A DNA stretch of 64,000 nt from Rhizobiaceae bacterium CPCC 101076. Lineage in GTDB: Bacteria; Pseudomonadota; Alphaproteobacteria; Rhizobiales; Methylopilaceae. The notes beneath the pieces are model-generated. The model was not told the DNA's origin. It was given only the letters and a program-made list of their open reading frames with translations, and did not search any database. Position numbers and translations under genes: made by a program. Positions 10,422-18,976 of this stretch are shown here, one piece after another. Every line of letters starts with the position of its first letter. Within the stretch, counting starts at the first letter, position 1. The stretch spans positions 34,700-98,699 of the forward strand of contig QDFX01000015.1 of NCBI GenBank assembly GCA_003347645.1. Direction: 5' to 3'.

Positions 10422-11336
10422 ATGCTCATTCGCCAGCTCCACTATCTCACCGCGCTCGCACGTGAACGGCACTTCGCCCGGGCGGCTGCGTCCTGCAACG
10501 TCACCCAGCCGACCTTGTCGGCCGGCATCAAGCAGATTGAGGAGACGCTCGGCGTCCTCGTCGTCGAGCGCGGCCATCGCTTCATCGGCTTCACCGCCGA
10601 AGGCGAGCGCGTCCTTGCATGGGCGCAGCGTGTGCTGGCCGATTACGAGGGCCTGACCCAGGATCTCGGCGGCCTTCGCGAAGGTCTGGTCGGTCGCCTG
10701 CAGATCGGTGTCATCCCCGTCGCGCTCCCGCTCGTGCACTGGTTGACCGAGGCGTTCGCGGAAGCTCACCCGCGCACCACGATCCAGGTCCTGTCGCAGA
10801 CCTCGGCCGAGATCCAGCGTGGCCTCGATGCCTTCGAGCTTGATGCCGGCGTCACCTATCTCGACAACGAACCCTTGGCCCGAGTCCGCACGTTCCCGCT
10901 CTACGAGGAACACTATGTGCTCGTCACGCCGGCTGGAGGCGCGTTCGACGACCGCGATAAGGTGACCTGGGAGGAGGCGGCGGGCATCCCGCTTGGGCTC
11001 CTCACCAACGACATGCAGAACCGCCGCATCCTCGACATGCATTTCCGCGAGGCGGGGCAGGTCGTCCGTCCGGTGTTCGAGACCAATTCGCCTTTCGCGC
11101 TGCTCCAGCACCTGACGACCATGCGCTGGTCGACGGTCCTTCCTCACACCTACCTAGCGGTCATAGGTGAATTGAGCGGAATGCGGACGCTCAAACTCGT
11201 CGAGCCGGACGCCAGCCATCAGGTCGGCCTTGTTGTGGCGGAGCGGGAGCCGCTTCAACCTCTCGCCCGCGCGCTTCGCGCCGTGGCAGCCCAGCCGAGC
11301 GTGCGACAGCGTCTGGAACTCGACATCCTGAATTGA
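10422..11336 (+). CDS. LysR-family transcriptional regulator beside formate dehydrogenase
   Basis: 304 residues. The N-terminal winged helix-turn-helix is textbook (QLHYLTALARERHFARAAASCNVTQPTLSAGIKQIEETLG), followed by the linker helix and a periplasmic-binding-protein-like effector domain (from about residue 90). LysR proteins normally activate an adjacent gene in response to a small ligand. The NAD-formate dehydrogenase gene lies 210 bases downstream on the same strand, so formate or a related C1 compound is the likely signal, but this is inference. The start codon is immediately behind a 13-bp hairpin and has no obvious ribosome-binding site, which hints at low or controlled translation. 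Confidence 0.9.
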   Translation: MLIRQLHYLTALARERHFARAAASCNVTQPTLSAGIKQIEETLGVLVVERGHRFIGFTAEGERVLAWAQRVLADYEGLTQDLGGLREGLVGRLQIGVIPVALPLVHWLTEAFAEAHPRTTIQVLSQTSAEIQRGLDAFELDAGVTYLDNEPLARVRTFPLYEEHYVLVTPAGGAFDDRDKVTWEEAAGIPLGLLTNDMQNRRILDMHFREAGQVVRPVFETNSPFALLQHLTTMRWSTVLPHTYLAVIGELSGMRTLKLVEPDASHQVGLVVAEREPLQPLARALRAVAAQPSVRQRLELDILN

Positions 11337-11353
11337 TAGGCCGAGCCTATCAA
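11333..11353. promoter_or_regulatory. Inverted repeat, candidate LysR-type binding site
   Basis: Perfect arms TTGATAGGC (11333-11341) and GCCTATCAA (11345-11353) around a CGA centre. Within it, T-N11-A (at 11336-11349 region, ATAGG...CCTAT) matches the LysR box form. It overlaps the stop codon of the LysR gene and lies about 195 bases ahead of the formate dehydrogenase ATG. An A-rich tract follows, so on the plus strand it does not look like a terminator. Confidence 0.4.
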
Positions 11354-11546
11354 AAAACAAAAACAATCAGTTTGAAGGCTGCGCGAGGGGTCGCCATGTT
11401 CTCTCGCAGAAGCTGATGCCACGTGGGCGTCAGCAGATGTTCGCAACAACTGCCGCTTTCCAGATTTGGAGCTATTCCAGAGAAGAGGATAGCTTTGTCT
11501 GTACTTGCAGAGCAGCGCGAACGGTATCCTCTGGGAGGAGGAAAGC

Positions 11547-12761
11547 ATGGCGAAGGTTGTTGCTGTACTTTATGACGATCCGGAAACCGGGTTCCCGCCG
11601 AAATATGCCCGTGACAGCATTCCGGAAATCAAGGTCTATTCGGACGGCCAGACGGCTCCGACGCCGAAGGCCATCGATTTCAAGCCCGGCGAAATGCTCG
11701 GTTCGGTCTCCGGCAACCTCGGCCTCGCCAAGTGGCTCAAGAGCCTCGGCCATGAACTCGTCGTTACGTCCTCGAAGGACGGCCCGGATTCCGAACTGGA
11801 AAAGCATCTGCACGATGCTGAGGTCATCATCTCGCAGCCGTTCTGGCCGGCCTATCTCACCGCGGAGCGCATCGCCAAGGCGCCGAAGCTGAAGCTGGCG
11901 CTGACGGCCGGCATCGGTTCGGACCATGTCGACCTTCAGGCCGCGATGGAGCGCAACATCACCGTTGCCGAAGTCACGTTCTGCAACTCGATCTCGGTCG
12001 CCGAGCACGTGGTGATGATGATCCTCGGCCTCGTGCGCAACTACATCCCGGCCCACGACATCGTCCGCAAGGGCGGCTGGAATATCGCCGACGCCGTCAA
12101 GCAGTCCTATGACCTTGAGGGCATGCATGTCGGCACGGTCGCAGCTGGCCGCATCGGCCTCGCGGTGCTCCGCCGCCTCGCTCCGTTCGACGTCAAGCTC
12201 CACTACACCGATCGTCACCGTCTGCCGGAGTCGGTCGAAAAGGAGCTCAACCTGATCTGGCATGCGAAGCGCGAGGATATGTATCCGGTCTGCGACGTGG
12301 TCACGCTGAACTGCCCGCTTCATCCCGAAACCGAGCACATGATCAACGACGAGACGCTCAAGCTGTTCAAGCGCGGCGCCTACATCGTCAACACGGCGCG
12401 CGGCAAGCTTTGCGACCGTGACGCCATCGTGCGGGCCATGGAATCCGGCCGTCTCGCCGGTTACGCGGGCGACGTGTGGTTCCCGCAGCCGGCCCCGAAC
12501 GACCATCCGTGGCGCACGATGCCGAATGAGGGCATGACGCCGCATATGTCCGGCACCTCGCTTTCGGCCCAGACGCGCTATGCGGCGGGCACGCGCGAAA
12601 TCCTCGAATGCTTCTTCGAGGGCCGTCCGATCCGCGACGAATACCTGATCGTCCAGGGCGGCGGTCTGGCCGGCGTCGGCGCGCATTCCTACTCGAAGGG
12701 CAACGCCACGGGCGGGTCGGAAGAAGCGGCCAAGTACAAGAAGGCCACCGTCAAGGCGTAA
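11547..12761 (+). CDS. fdh: NAD-dependent formate dehydrogenase (single subunit)
   Basis: 404 residues, oxidising formate to CO2 with reduction of NAD+. By memory it aligns almost without gaps with the Pseudomonas sp. 101/Mycobacterium enzymes of the D-2-hydroxyacid dehydrogenase superfamily. Visible are the long formate-dehydrogenase N-terminal segment (ALTAGIGSDHVDLQ), CNSISVAEHV with the formate-binding Asn, the NAD site (GTVAAGRIGLAVLRRL then YTDRHRLP, the Asp giving NAD preference), the catalytic Arg in NTARGKLCDRDA and the catalytic His in GMTPHMSGT (~333). Start chosen by the strong GGGAGGAGG site. It points to C1 metabolism or use of formate as an electron donor. A strong terminator follows. 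Confidence 0.96.
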   Translation: MAKVVAVLYDDPETGFPPKYARDSIPEIKVYSDGQTAPTPKAIDFKPGEMLGSVSGNLGLAKWLKSLGHELVVTSSKDGPDSELEKHLHDAEVIISQPFWPAYLTAERIAKAPKLKLALTAGIGSDHVDLQAAMERNITVAEVTFCNSISVAEHVVMMILGLVRNYIPAHDIVRKGGWNIADAVKQSYDLEGMHVGTVAAGRIGLAVLRRLAPFDVKLHYTDRHRLPESVEKELNLIWHAKREDMYPVCDVVTLNCPLHPETEHMINDETLKLFKRGAYIVNTARGKLCDRDAIVRAMESGRLAGYAGDVWFPQPAPNDHPWRTMPNEGMTPHMSGTSLSAQTRYAAGTREILECFFEGRPIRDEYLIVQGGGLAGVGAHSYSKGNATGGSEEAAKYKKATVKA

Positions 12762-12842
12762 GGCTTCGCAAGGTTCGAAGGCCCCGGCGGCGCGCCCTCC
12801 ACACAGTCGCGCCGCCGTTCGAGCCGACGACCAAGCGAACCA

Positions 12843-12878
12843 AGGTGCGGGCGCCGCAACGCCCGCACCTTTTTGTTT
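12843..12878 (+). terminator. Rho-independent terminator after fdh
   Basis: Perfect 11-bp stem, arms AGGTGCGGGCG (12843-12853) and CGCCCGCACCT (12860-12870), six-base loop, then TTTTGTTT. It lies 81 bases past the fdh stop and just before the convergent HPP-CBS gene, so it may serve to isolate the two units. Confidence 0.9.
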
Positions 12879-12894
12879 GTAAAAAGCCGGTGCG

Positions 12895-14079
12895 TCAGGC
12901 CGCCGGTGTCTTGGCCTCCTGTTCGAGTTTCTCCTCGAACAGGGCTGCGATGACGTCCGATTGGGTAATGATGCCGACAAGGCGCCCCTGGTCGTTCACG
13001 ACCGGCAGGTGGTGGAGGCCACCATCCGCCATCAGGGGAAGCAGGTCGGCGACCGGCATGTTCGGCGTGGCTGTGCGGACCGGCGTCGTCATCACGTCGG
13101 AGACCACGTCCTGCGGCGCCGGTTTCATCCGCGCCGCGTTGCCGAGCCGCTGGCCAAACCGGACCGAGGGGCCACCATTGCCCCAGGATGTCTTGGTGAG
13201 GAGGTCGGTCTGGGTCAGGATGCCGATCACACGCGCGTCCTCGTCCGTCACCGGCAGGACCTTGATATGATGCTCGCGCAGCATGTGAAGCGCCTCGCGC
13301 AATGTCTCGCCGGGCGAGACCGCCAGCACGTCGCGTGACATGATGTCGGCGCAGCGCAGTTCGCCCGAGCGACGGCGGAAGGCCCGCAATTCAGCACTGC
13401 GCATCACCGCTTCGAGGTCGGCCCGGTCTACGTCGAGCAACTGGCCATATTCCATGAGCGCCGCCTCGATATCCGCGGATGTGAAGCCAATGCGCGACAT
13501 TGGCGGCACGTCTCTGGTTCCGTGGCCTGGAGACGTCGTCGCCGGCATCACCGAATGCGGGTAGCTGCGGCCGGTGAGATTATTGAACACGAGCGCGGCC
13601 AGGACGATCAGCAGCGTATTCGCTCCGAGCGGCCAAAGCAGGAAATGATAGCCAGCGGCGTGGATCACCGGGCCGCCGAGCACGGCGGTCAGTGCGACGG
13701 CGCCGCTCGGGGGATGCAGGCAGCGCAGGCTGAGCATCGCCGGGATGGCGAACGCGATGGCAATCGCAGCCGCGATGGCTGGATCGTCGATCCATTGGGC
13801 CGCGGTGACGCCGATCAGCGCCGAGACCATATTGCCGCCGATGATCGACCAGGGCTGGGCGAGGGGGCTCGCCGGCACACCGAACAACAGAACAGCCGAC
13901 GCGCCCATTGGCGGGAGCAGATAGGGCAGTTCGTTGAACGAGCCGAAGGCGAGGCGCGCGACGAGACCGGTGATCAGAATGCCGATCAGGGCGCCGATGC
14001 CGGCTCGAAATCGTTCCAGCCCGCTCACCGGCGGAGAACCGTGGAAGAGCCGCTTCAGCATATCGGAGTTCTGGGCCAT
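12895..14079 (-). CDS. HPP-family membrane protein with tandem CBS domains
   Basis: 394 residues. The N-terminal HPP domain (about 20-175) has four or five hydrophobic helices and the family motifs LPPMGASAVLLFGVPASPLAQPW and SLRCLHPPSGAVALTAVLGG. The C-terminal part has two CBS modules (CADIMSRDVLAVSPGETLREAL... and VSDVMTTPVRTATPNMPVAD...), which usually bind adenine nucleotides and sense energy state. HPP proteins of plants and cyanobacteria include nitrite transporters, so an ion transport role gated by nucleotide binding is possible, but the substrate here is unknown. Inner membrane with the CBS part in the cytoplasm. Convergent with fdh. Confidence 0.88.
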   Translation of the reverse strand: MAQNSDMLKRLFHGSPPVSGLERFRAGIGALIGILITGLVARLAFGSFNELPYLLPPMGASAVLLFGVPASPLAQPWSIIGGNMVSALIGVTAAQWIDDPAIAAAIAIAFAIPAMLSLRCLHPPSGAVALTAVLGGPVIHAAGYHFLLWPLGANTLLIVLAALVFNNLTGRSYPHSVMPATTSPGHGTRDVPPMSRIGFTSADIEAALMEYGQLLDVDRADLEAVMRSAELRAFRRRSGELRCADIMSRDVLAVSPGETLREALHMLREHHIKVLPVTDEDARVIGILTQTDLLTKTSWGNGGPSVRFGQRLGNAARMKPAPQDVVSDVMTTPVRTATPNMPVADLLPLMADGGLHHLPVVNDQGRLVGIITQSDVIAALFEEKLEQEAKTPAA

Positions 14080-14219
14080 CGAGTGCGCACATCCTCGCTG
14101 GCAGACTCAACCTGCGCCTGCCTAAGTTCTGTGCAGTTCGATCATGCCCGTTACGCGCCAGTCAACCCGACCCAAGGTCGCTGCCGTCATTGGTGCGCTA
14201 GTGTTCGCCATAGCGGAGT

Positions 14220-15329
14220 TCACACCACCACGCTCAACCGCTTCGCCGCCCGCGTGATCCCGGTATAGAGCCACCGTGCCCGGCTGTCGGGGAAGGCGAA
14301 GCTCTCGTCGAAGAGCACCACGTCGTCCCATTGCGAGCCCTGGGATTTGTGCACCGTCAGCACATAGCCGAAATCGAACTCGTCATAGGCCCGACGCTCC
14401 TCCCAGCTCAGATCCTCGATCGCGCCGAGGAAGCATTCCGGACGCACCGTCACCTTCACTTCGCGGCGTCCGCCTTCCTCTTCTGGCTTGATCCGCATGG
14501 TTACGAGCTTGGACTTGGATGTCCGGTTTTCGGTCACAGTCCAGAGGCCGCCGTTGAACAGCGCCTTCCTTCGGTTGTTTCGAAGGCAGACCAGCTTGTC
14601 GCCGGTCATCGGCAGTTCCTCGGTGAAGCCACGCCGTTCGCGCATGCGCTTGTTGTAGGCCTTACGGGTGTTGTTTCGTCCGACCAGCACTTGCTCCGCG
14701 CCAAGCACACGGGCGGGATCAAGTTGCGACTTCGGCACGACCTCGGTCTCGCCATAGACGCCCGGCTCCAGCGTCCGGCCCTCGCGCACCTGCATCGACA
14801 GCCGTACGATCGGATCGTCCTGCGCCTGACGGTGGACCTCGGTCAGCATCACGTCCGGCTCGGAATTCGTGAAGAACCCGCCACCCTGAACCGGCGGAAG
14901 CTGCGCCGGATCGCCGAGGACGAGCAGGGGAACGTCGAACGACAGCAGGTCGCGGCCGAGTTCCTGGTCCACCATCGAGCACTCGTCGACGACGATCAGC
15001 TTGGCGCGGGAGGCGGGGGCTTCGTCCCAGAGCTCGAAATTTGGCGTTTCCTCGCCGCTCTCCTTCGCCTTGTAGATCAGGCTGTGAATCGTCGACGCGC
15101 CCTCGCACCCCCGGGATCGCATCACCAGAGCTGCCTTGCCGGTGAACGCGGCATATTTCACCACGCCGTCGATGCCCTCGGCCAGATGCCGGGCAAGCGT
15201 CGTCTTTCCCGTTCCGGCATAGCCGAACAGGCGGAAGATCTGGGGCGTCGAGCCGCGTCCTGGTCTGGCCTTGAGCCAGTCGCCGACGGCCTTCAGCGCA
15301 TCGTCCTGATGGGGAGTGAACTTCGGCAT
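14220..15329 (-). CDS. RecD-like ATP-dependent DNA helicase (SF1B)
   Basis: 369 residues starting at MPKFTPHQDD. Walker A is RLFGYAGTGKTTLARHL, Walker B VDECSMVDQEL, motif III LVLGDPAQLPPVQGGG, and the C-terminal UvrD/RecD motif LTVHKSQGSQWDDVVLFDE is followed by the last motif WLYTGITRAAKRLSVV. This is the compact AAA_30/UvrD_C_2 form common in alphaproteobacteria and also in phages, without the extra N-terminal domains of RecD2. It probably unwinds DNA 5'-3' in repair. The longer in-frame upstream extension runs through a palindromic repeat and was rejected as the start. Confidence 0.88.
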   Translation of the reverse strand: MPKFTPHQDDALKAVGDWLKARPGRGSTPQIFRLFGYAGTGKTTLARHLAEGIDGVVKYAAFTGKAALVMRSRGCEGASTIHSLIYKAKESGEETPNFELWDEAPASRAKLIVVDECSMVDQELGRDLLSFDVPLLVLGDPAQLPPVQGGGFFTNSEPDVMLTEVHRQAQDDPIVRLSMQVREGRTLEPGVYGETEVVPKSQLDPARVLGAEQVLVGRNNTRKAYNKRMRERRGFTEELPMTGDKLVCLRNNRRKALFNGGLWTVTENRTSKSKLVTMRIKPEEEGGRREVKVTVRPECFLGAIEDLSWEERRAYDEFDFGYVLTVHKSQGSQWDDVVLFDESFAFPDSRARWLYTGITRAAKRLSVVV

Positions 15330-15370
15330 GGGATTCGCGGGAACAATACCAGAACTAAAAACGGAAGTCT

Positions 15371-15519
15371 GTCCCCCGGACCGCCCACGGTGCCGCCGTG
15401 TCGCGTGATCCGGGGCCCAGCACGTGAGTGCGCCGCAGGCGCTCTTTGGACATTGAGCTTCGCGAATATGCGCTGGGACCCGGTTCTCGTGATGCGCTAT
15501 CGCGCACACGGACCGGGAC
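15371..15519. repeat. Nested palindromic intergenic element
   Basis: Outer arms GTCCCCCGGACCG (15371-15383) and CGGACCGGGAC (15509-15519) are imperfect inverted copies; an inner pair is GATCCGGGGCCCAGC (15407-15421) and GCTGGGACCCGG (15472-15483). The whole 150-base element fills the gap between the helicase gene and panD and could fold into one long cruciform or RNA. It is a different family from the repeats at 5803, 23072 and 44998. Confidence 0.6.
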
Positions 15520-15588
15520 ACGGTTGTTCCATCAACCGCAATCCGCTATCTGACCGCGCTCCCTGACAACCTGAAGACGAGGCACGCG

Positions 15589-15948
15589 ATGAACGTCACC
15601 ATGATGAAGGGCAAGATCCACCGTGCGACCGTCACCGAAGCCGACCTCCATTACGAAGGCTCGATCTCGATCGACCGTGATCTGTCGGAGGCGGCGGGCT
15701 TCTTCATCAACGAGCGCGTCGAGATCTACAACATCGACACCGGTGCGCGCTTCGCGACCTACGTCATCGAGGGCAAGCGGGGCTCGGGCGTGATCGGCCT
15801 GAACGGCGCCGCCGCCCGTCTGGCCATGCCGGGCGACAAGGTCATCATCGTCGCCTATGCCGACATGAGCGCCGAGGAAGCCCGGACGCACGTTCCAAGC
15901 GTCGTCATGGTCGACGGCGACAACCGGATCCAGCCAAAAGCAGCCTAG
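15589..15948 (+). CDS. panD: Aspartate 1-decarboxylase proenzyme PanD
   Basis: 119 residues. The cytosolic enzyme makes beta-alanine from L-aspartate for pantothenate and coenzyme A synthesis. It is made as a proenzyme and self-cleaves between Gly24 and Ser25, seen here as HYEGSISID, giving the pyruvoyl cofactor; the following segments [19 protein letters not shown] and [15 protein letters not shown] fit the family along its whole length. A second methionine at position 5 or 6 could also start the protein. It stands alone, and its stop shares a CTAG palindrome with the stop of the convergent cyclase gene. Confidence 0.96.
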   Translation: MNVTMMKGKIHRATVTEADLHYEGSISIDRDLSEAAGFFINERVEIYNIDTGARFATYVIEGKRGSGVIGLNGAAARLAMPGDKVIIVAYADMSAEEARTHVPSVVMVDGDNRIQPKAA

Positions 15949-17534
15949 GTCGTGGGTACAGCTCTCGTCTTGACGTCGAGCGCCGCGATGGCCTGCTCCA
16001 GCAGCCGCCGCGTTCTGTCCGCGGCAGCCGGATCCATCGCGTCGAAGTCGAGGAACACCTCGACGCCCTTGGCCTGTTCGCTCAACACCATCGGCCGGGT
16101 TTCCTCGTCGCCGGTCAGGCCGTCGACGGCATAGGGAATCACCTCGCGGCTGATGCCCTTCATGTGGATCGGCTCCAGCGGGTGAGCGCGGACGAGATCG
16201 CGAACCAGCGCGTAGGTCTCATAGCTCAGCACGATGCCGCCCGGTTCCGCCGTGGTCTGTAGGCGGGCCGCGAGGTTCGCCTCGGCACCGATGATCGTGT
16301 AGTCCATGCGGTCTTCCGAGCCGAAATTGCCGACATTGCAGAAGCCGGTATTGATGCCCATCCTCGCCTGGAAGGGCCGTTCGACACCGCGCCGCCGCCA
16401 CTCACCGTTTAGCGTCACGAGCCGCTTCTGCATCTCGACCGCCATCCGGAGACAGGCATTTGCGTCCTCGGCTGCGCCCTTGGTTTCCGGGTCGCCGAAG
16501 AACACGAGCATCGCGTCGCCGATGAACTTGTCGACAGTCGCGCCGTGCTTCAGCGCGATGTTGGACATCTCGGTGAAATACTCGTTCAGCAGCGCCGTCA
16601 GGTCCTCCGGCTGCAGCCGCTCGGTTGTCGCGGTGAAGTCCTTGATGTCGGAGAAGAAGATCGTCAGCCGCTTGCGCTCAGTTGCGATCGCGACGTCGCG
16701 CTGTCCGGAGAAGATCGATTTGTATATCTGCGGCGAAAGGTATTTCGCGATCTTCATCGAGATCGCCGCGAGGAAGTCGTTCGCCTCGCTTAGCTCGCGG
16801 TTCATGCCAGCCATTGCGAGCGACTGGCGGCGCTGGAACAGCACGAACGAGATGCCGATGATAGCCGCCAGCGCGAAATAGCCGAGCAGGAACTTGAACG
16901 CGAAGACGTTCGCCGCGATCGGCTGATGGATCGTGATTTCCTGGATGCCGCGAACATCGCCGACCTTCCAGTCCTTCTTCGGACTTTCCGGATGCGTGTT
17001 GTGGCAGACCACGCAGGCGGCGGCCATCCGGACGGGACTGGCCATTCGGATCTCGCGATCGAACACCGATCCCGAGACGGAGATGATCGGCTGGCTCGGA
17101 TCGTTCCTGAGGCGCTGGATCGCTGTCGTTTCGAAGAGATCGAGATCGCGCGGCCCGCGGCCGGAGAATGGGTAATCGGAGACGAAGCGGTATTTCACCG
17201 AGTCGTTTCGCTTGCTGATCAGGTTGCCGAGTTCGATCGACAAGGTCGCCGGGATCGGGATGCCGCCAATCACGGCATGGAAGTCATGCGTTGGCTTGAT
17301 CGTCTGGCCATTGGCGGCAAGGACGCGGCCGACCACCTCGGCGGAATAGAAGCCGCGCATGTCGTCGATGATGCGGCTGATCTCGCCGCCCTGACGGCGC
17401 AATAGATCCTCGGACAGCGCACGCAGGTCGAGCAGTGCGGCTACGGGAAGGCCGGCGAGCAGCAAGAGAACCATGCCGGCGATCCACCATACCGACGTCG
17501 TCCGCCCGGTCGCGACTTCACCATCATCCGCCAT
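15945..17534 (-). CDS. Membrane adenylate cyclase with periplasmic Tll0287-like (DUF3365) heme domain
   Basis: 529 residues, starting at MADDGEV because GGAGG sits seven bases upstream. A first transmembrane helix (~16-38) leads into a periplasmic DUF3365/Tll0287-type domain that contains the c-type heme motif CVVCH (in [14 protein letters not shown]), then a second helix (~215-240), a short coiled linker and a class III nucleotidyl cyclase domain. Catalytic residues are present: the two metal Asp in FFSDIKDFT and [12 protein letters not shown], the Lys/Asp adenine-selecting pair in VDKFIGD and MDYTIIG, and the transition-state Asn/Arg in ANLAARL. It probably makes cAMP in response to a redox or gas signal at the heme. 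Tail to tail with panD. Confidence 0.9.
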   Translation of the reverse strand: MADDGEVATGRTTSVWWIAGMVLLLLAGLPVAALLDLRALSEDLLRRQGGEISRIIDDMRGFYSAEVVGRVLAANGQTIKPTHDFHAVIGGIPIPATLSIELGNLISKRNDSVKYRFVSDYPFSGRGPRDLDLFETTAIQRLRNDPSQPIISVSGSVFDREIRMASPVRMAAACVVCHNTHPESPKKDWKVGDVRGIQEITIHQPIAANVFAFKFLLGYFALAAIIGISFVLFQRRQSLAMAGMNRELSEANDFLAAISMKIAKYLSPQIYKSIFSGQRDVAIATERKRLTIFFSDIKDFTATTERLQPEDLTALLNEYFTEMSNIALKHGATVDKFIGDAMLVFFGDPETKGAAEDANACLRMAVEMQKRLVTLNGEWRRRGVERPFQARMGINTGFCNVGNFGSEDRMDYTIIGAEANLAARLQTTAEPGGIVLSYETYALVRDLVRAHPLEPIHMKGISREVIPYAVDGLTGDEETRPMVLSEQAKGVEVFLDFDAMDPAAADRTRRLLEQAIAALDVKTRAVPTT

Positions 17535-17594
17535 GTCAGCCTCCATCCCCGAAACCCTTATAGCCGGGTTTCAGGGACGCGCCATGGGCGAACG

Positions 17595-18299
17595 CTAGGG
17601 GGCGATTTCCCAGGTCGCCGTGATGTTGATCTGGACGTCCTGCTCTCCTTCCGCGACCGGTACAGAGTCGGCCTTGGCCGCCATTTGCGGGCGCATGACC
17701 ATCGGCCGTGGCGGGATGAAGCCGCCACCCTGTTCGGAAAGATCGCGCAACTTTCCTAACTTCACGCCGGCCGCCTCTGCATAGATCTCGGCCTTGCGCT
17801 TGGCATCGGCGAACGCTTCCTTGCGGGCTTCGTCCTGCAGCGGCGCTTTCTTGTCGATGTCGAAGCTGAGCCCATTGATCTGGTTGGAGCCGTCGGTCAC
17901 CGCCTTGTCCAGGATCGTGCCGAGCTTCGAGAGATCGCGGATTTTTACCGATAGCGTATTCGTAACCGTGTAGCCGATGATGCGCGGATCACCGGTTCGG
18001 TTCGGCTGGTAATCGTATTTTGGCTGGACCGAGAAACCCGACGTCGAGAGATCCTTGTCCTCGATGCCGGAGGACTTGAAGCTGGCGAGCAGCGTTTCCA
18101 TCGCCTTCGAATTGGCTGCGAGTGCGTCGCCAGCCGTCTTGGCCTCGGTGACTACGCCCGACGACAAGGTAGCCATGTCGGGCTTGGCCGAGACGCTGCC
18201 TTCGCCGGAGACGGTGATCGACGGTGGCAGAGGGGGGACCGGTTGGGCGAGCGCGGGAACGGCCAGAACGAGGAACGCGGCGGCAAGCGCGAGGCGCAT
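17595..18299 (-). CDS. Periplasmic SIMPL-domain (DUF541) protein
   Basis: 234 residues with a clear signal peptide (MRLALAAAFLVLAVPALA-Q). The mature part begins with the family signature SITVSGEGSVSAKPDMATLSSGV and continues with NSKAMETLLASFKSSGIEDKDLSTSGFSVQPKYDY and YTVTNTLSVKIRDLSKLG, covering the complete SIMPL fold. Members are periplasmic or outer-membrane-associated proteins linked to oxidative-stress tolerance in some bacteria; no enzymatic activity is established. Longer in-frame starts exist but would bury the signal peptide. The gene stands alone between the cyclase gene and the tRNA. Confidence 0.9.
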   Translation of the reverse strand: MRLALAAAFLVLAVPALAQPVPPLPPSITVSGEGSVSAKPDMATLSSGVVTEAKTAGDALAANSKAMETLLASFKSSGIEDKDLSTSGFSVQPKYDYQPNRTGDPRIIGYTVTNTLSVKIRDLSKLGTILDKAVTDGSNQINGLSFDIDKKAPLQDEARKEAFADAKRKAEIYAEAAGVKLGKLRDLSEQGGGFIPPRPMVMRPQMAAKADSVPVAEGEQDVQINITATWEIAP

Positions 18300-18407
18300 T
18301 GAAAGACTCCAGTTTGCGGGAGGCGAACAGGAGCGGTGAAAGCAGGCGGGATGAAGGCATACGATCTTGCGCGAGCGGGCCGCCTCATGCGAGTGCTCGG
18401 TTTGCGT

Positions 18408-18483
18408 GGGCCTGTAGCTCAATGGTTAGAGCCGACCGCTCATAACGGTCTGGTTGCAGGTTCGAGTCCTGCCGGGCCCACCA
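18408..18483 (+). tRNA. tRNA with CAT anticodon, probably tRNA-Ile2 (lysidine-modified)
   Basis: A complete cloverleaf of 73 bases plus encoded CCA (18481-18483). Acceptor GGGCCTG pairs with CGGGCCC, the D arm is GCTC/GAGC, the anticodon stem GACCG/CGGTC encloses loop CTCATAA, and the T arm is GCAGG/CCTGC with TTCGAGT. Anticodon CAT could be elongator Met or Ile2. The pairs C4-G69 and C5-G68 with A37 and A38 are the features recognised by TilS in E. coli tRNA-Ile2, whereas elongator Met has A-U pairs there, so Ile2 is favoured. Confidence 0.9.
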
Positions 18484-18525
18484 CGCCTTTCACCAGGCGG
18501 CCACTCTCCCACGATCGCGCTCCTG

Positions 18526-18942
18526 TCACTTCGGCGGGGCGTTTGCCTGTTCGAGCGCGACGAGCGGTTTGCCTTTTTCGACGATGTAGGTGGCGAGTTC
18601 GGCGGCATTGCCGGTGCCAACATTCTTCGCCGTATGGATCATGCCGGCCGGAATAAACAAGGACTCGCCTTGCTTGAGCATTACCGGCGGCTTGCCGTCG
18701 AGCTGATATTCAAGCAGGCCTTCGATGACATAGGCGATCTCCTCGCCCGGATGCTTGTGCGCCGGAAACGCGACCCCAGGGGCGAAGTCGACACGCACCT
18801 GGACGACGTCGCGTCCCGGTATGCTGAGGTCGTGACGCAGCAGATCGGTGCGTTTGACGCCGGGCTGCTGCGACTGCGCCATATCGAGGGTCAGGCCGCC
18901 GACGATGAGGACCGCTGTCGCGATAAACTGGACCGCTTTCAT
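18526..18942 (-). CDS. Exported cupin-domain protein
   Basis: 138 residues with an N-terminal signal peptide or anchor (about 1-24, before QSQQPG). The single cupin fold is shown by motif 1, FPAHKHPGEEIAYVIEGLLEYQLDG (metal ligands His, His, Glu), and motif 2, GESLFIPAGMIHTAKNVG (ligand His). It would bind a divalent metal in the periplasm. It lies 34 bases downstream of the Tat-exported epoxide hydrolase on the same strand, so the two are probably co-transcribed; a shared role in handling a small organic compound outside the cytoplasm is possible. Substrate unknown. Confidence 0.85.
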   Translation of the reverse strand: MKAVQFIATAVLIVGGLTLDMAQSQQPGVKRTDLLRHDLSIPGRDVVQVRVDFAPGVAFPAHKHPGEEIAYVIEGLLEYQLDGKPPVMLKQGESLFIPAGMIHTAKNVGTGNAAELATYIVEKGKPLVALEQANAPPK

Positions 18943-18976
18943 GTCGTACGCTCCGTGCTTCGGTGAAACTCGGCGA

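Noticed and set aside
11472..12980. Long open frame on the minus strand opposite the formate dehydrogenase gene (about 500 codons)
   Set aside because: It is antisense to an unmistakable enzyme gene, is rich in Arg, Asp and His as expected for shadows of high-GC genes, and has no family features.
18408..18483. Calling the CAT tRNA an elongator Met tRNA
   Set aside because: The C4-G69 and C5-G68 pairs fit Ile2 better; the Met reading is kept only as the alternative.
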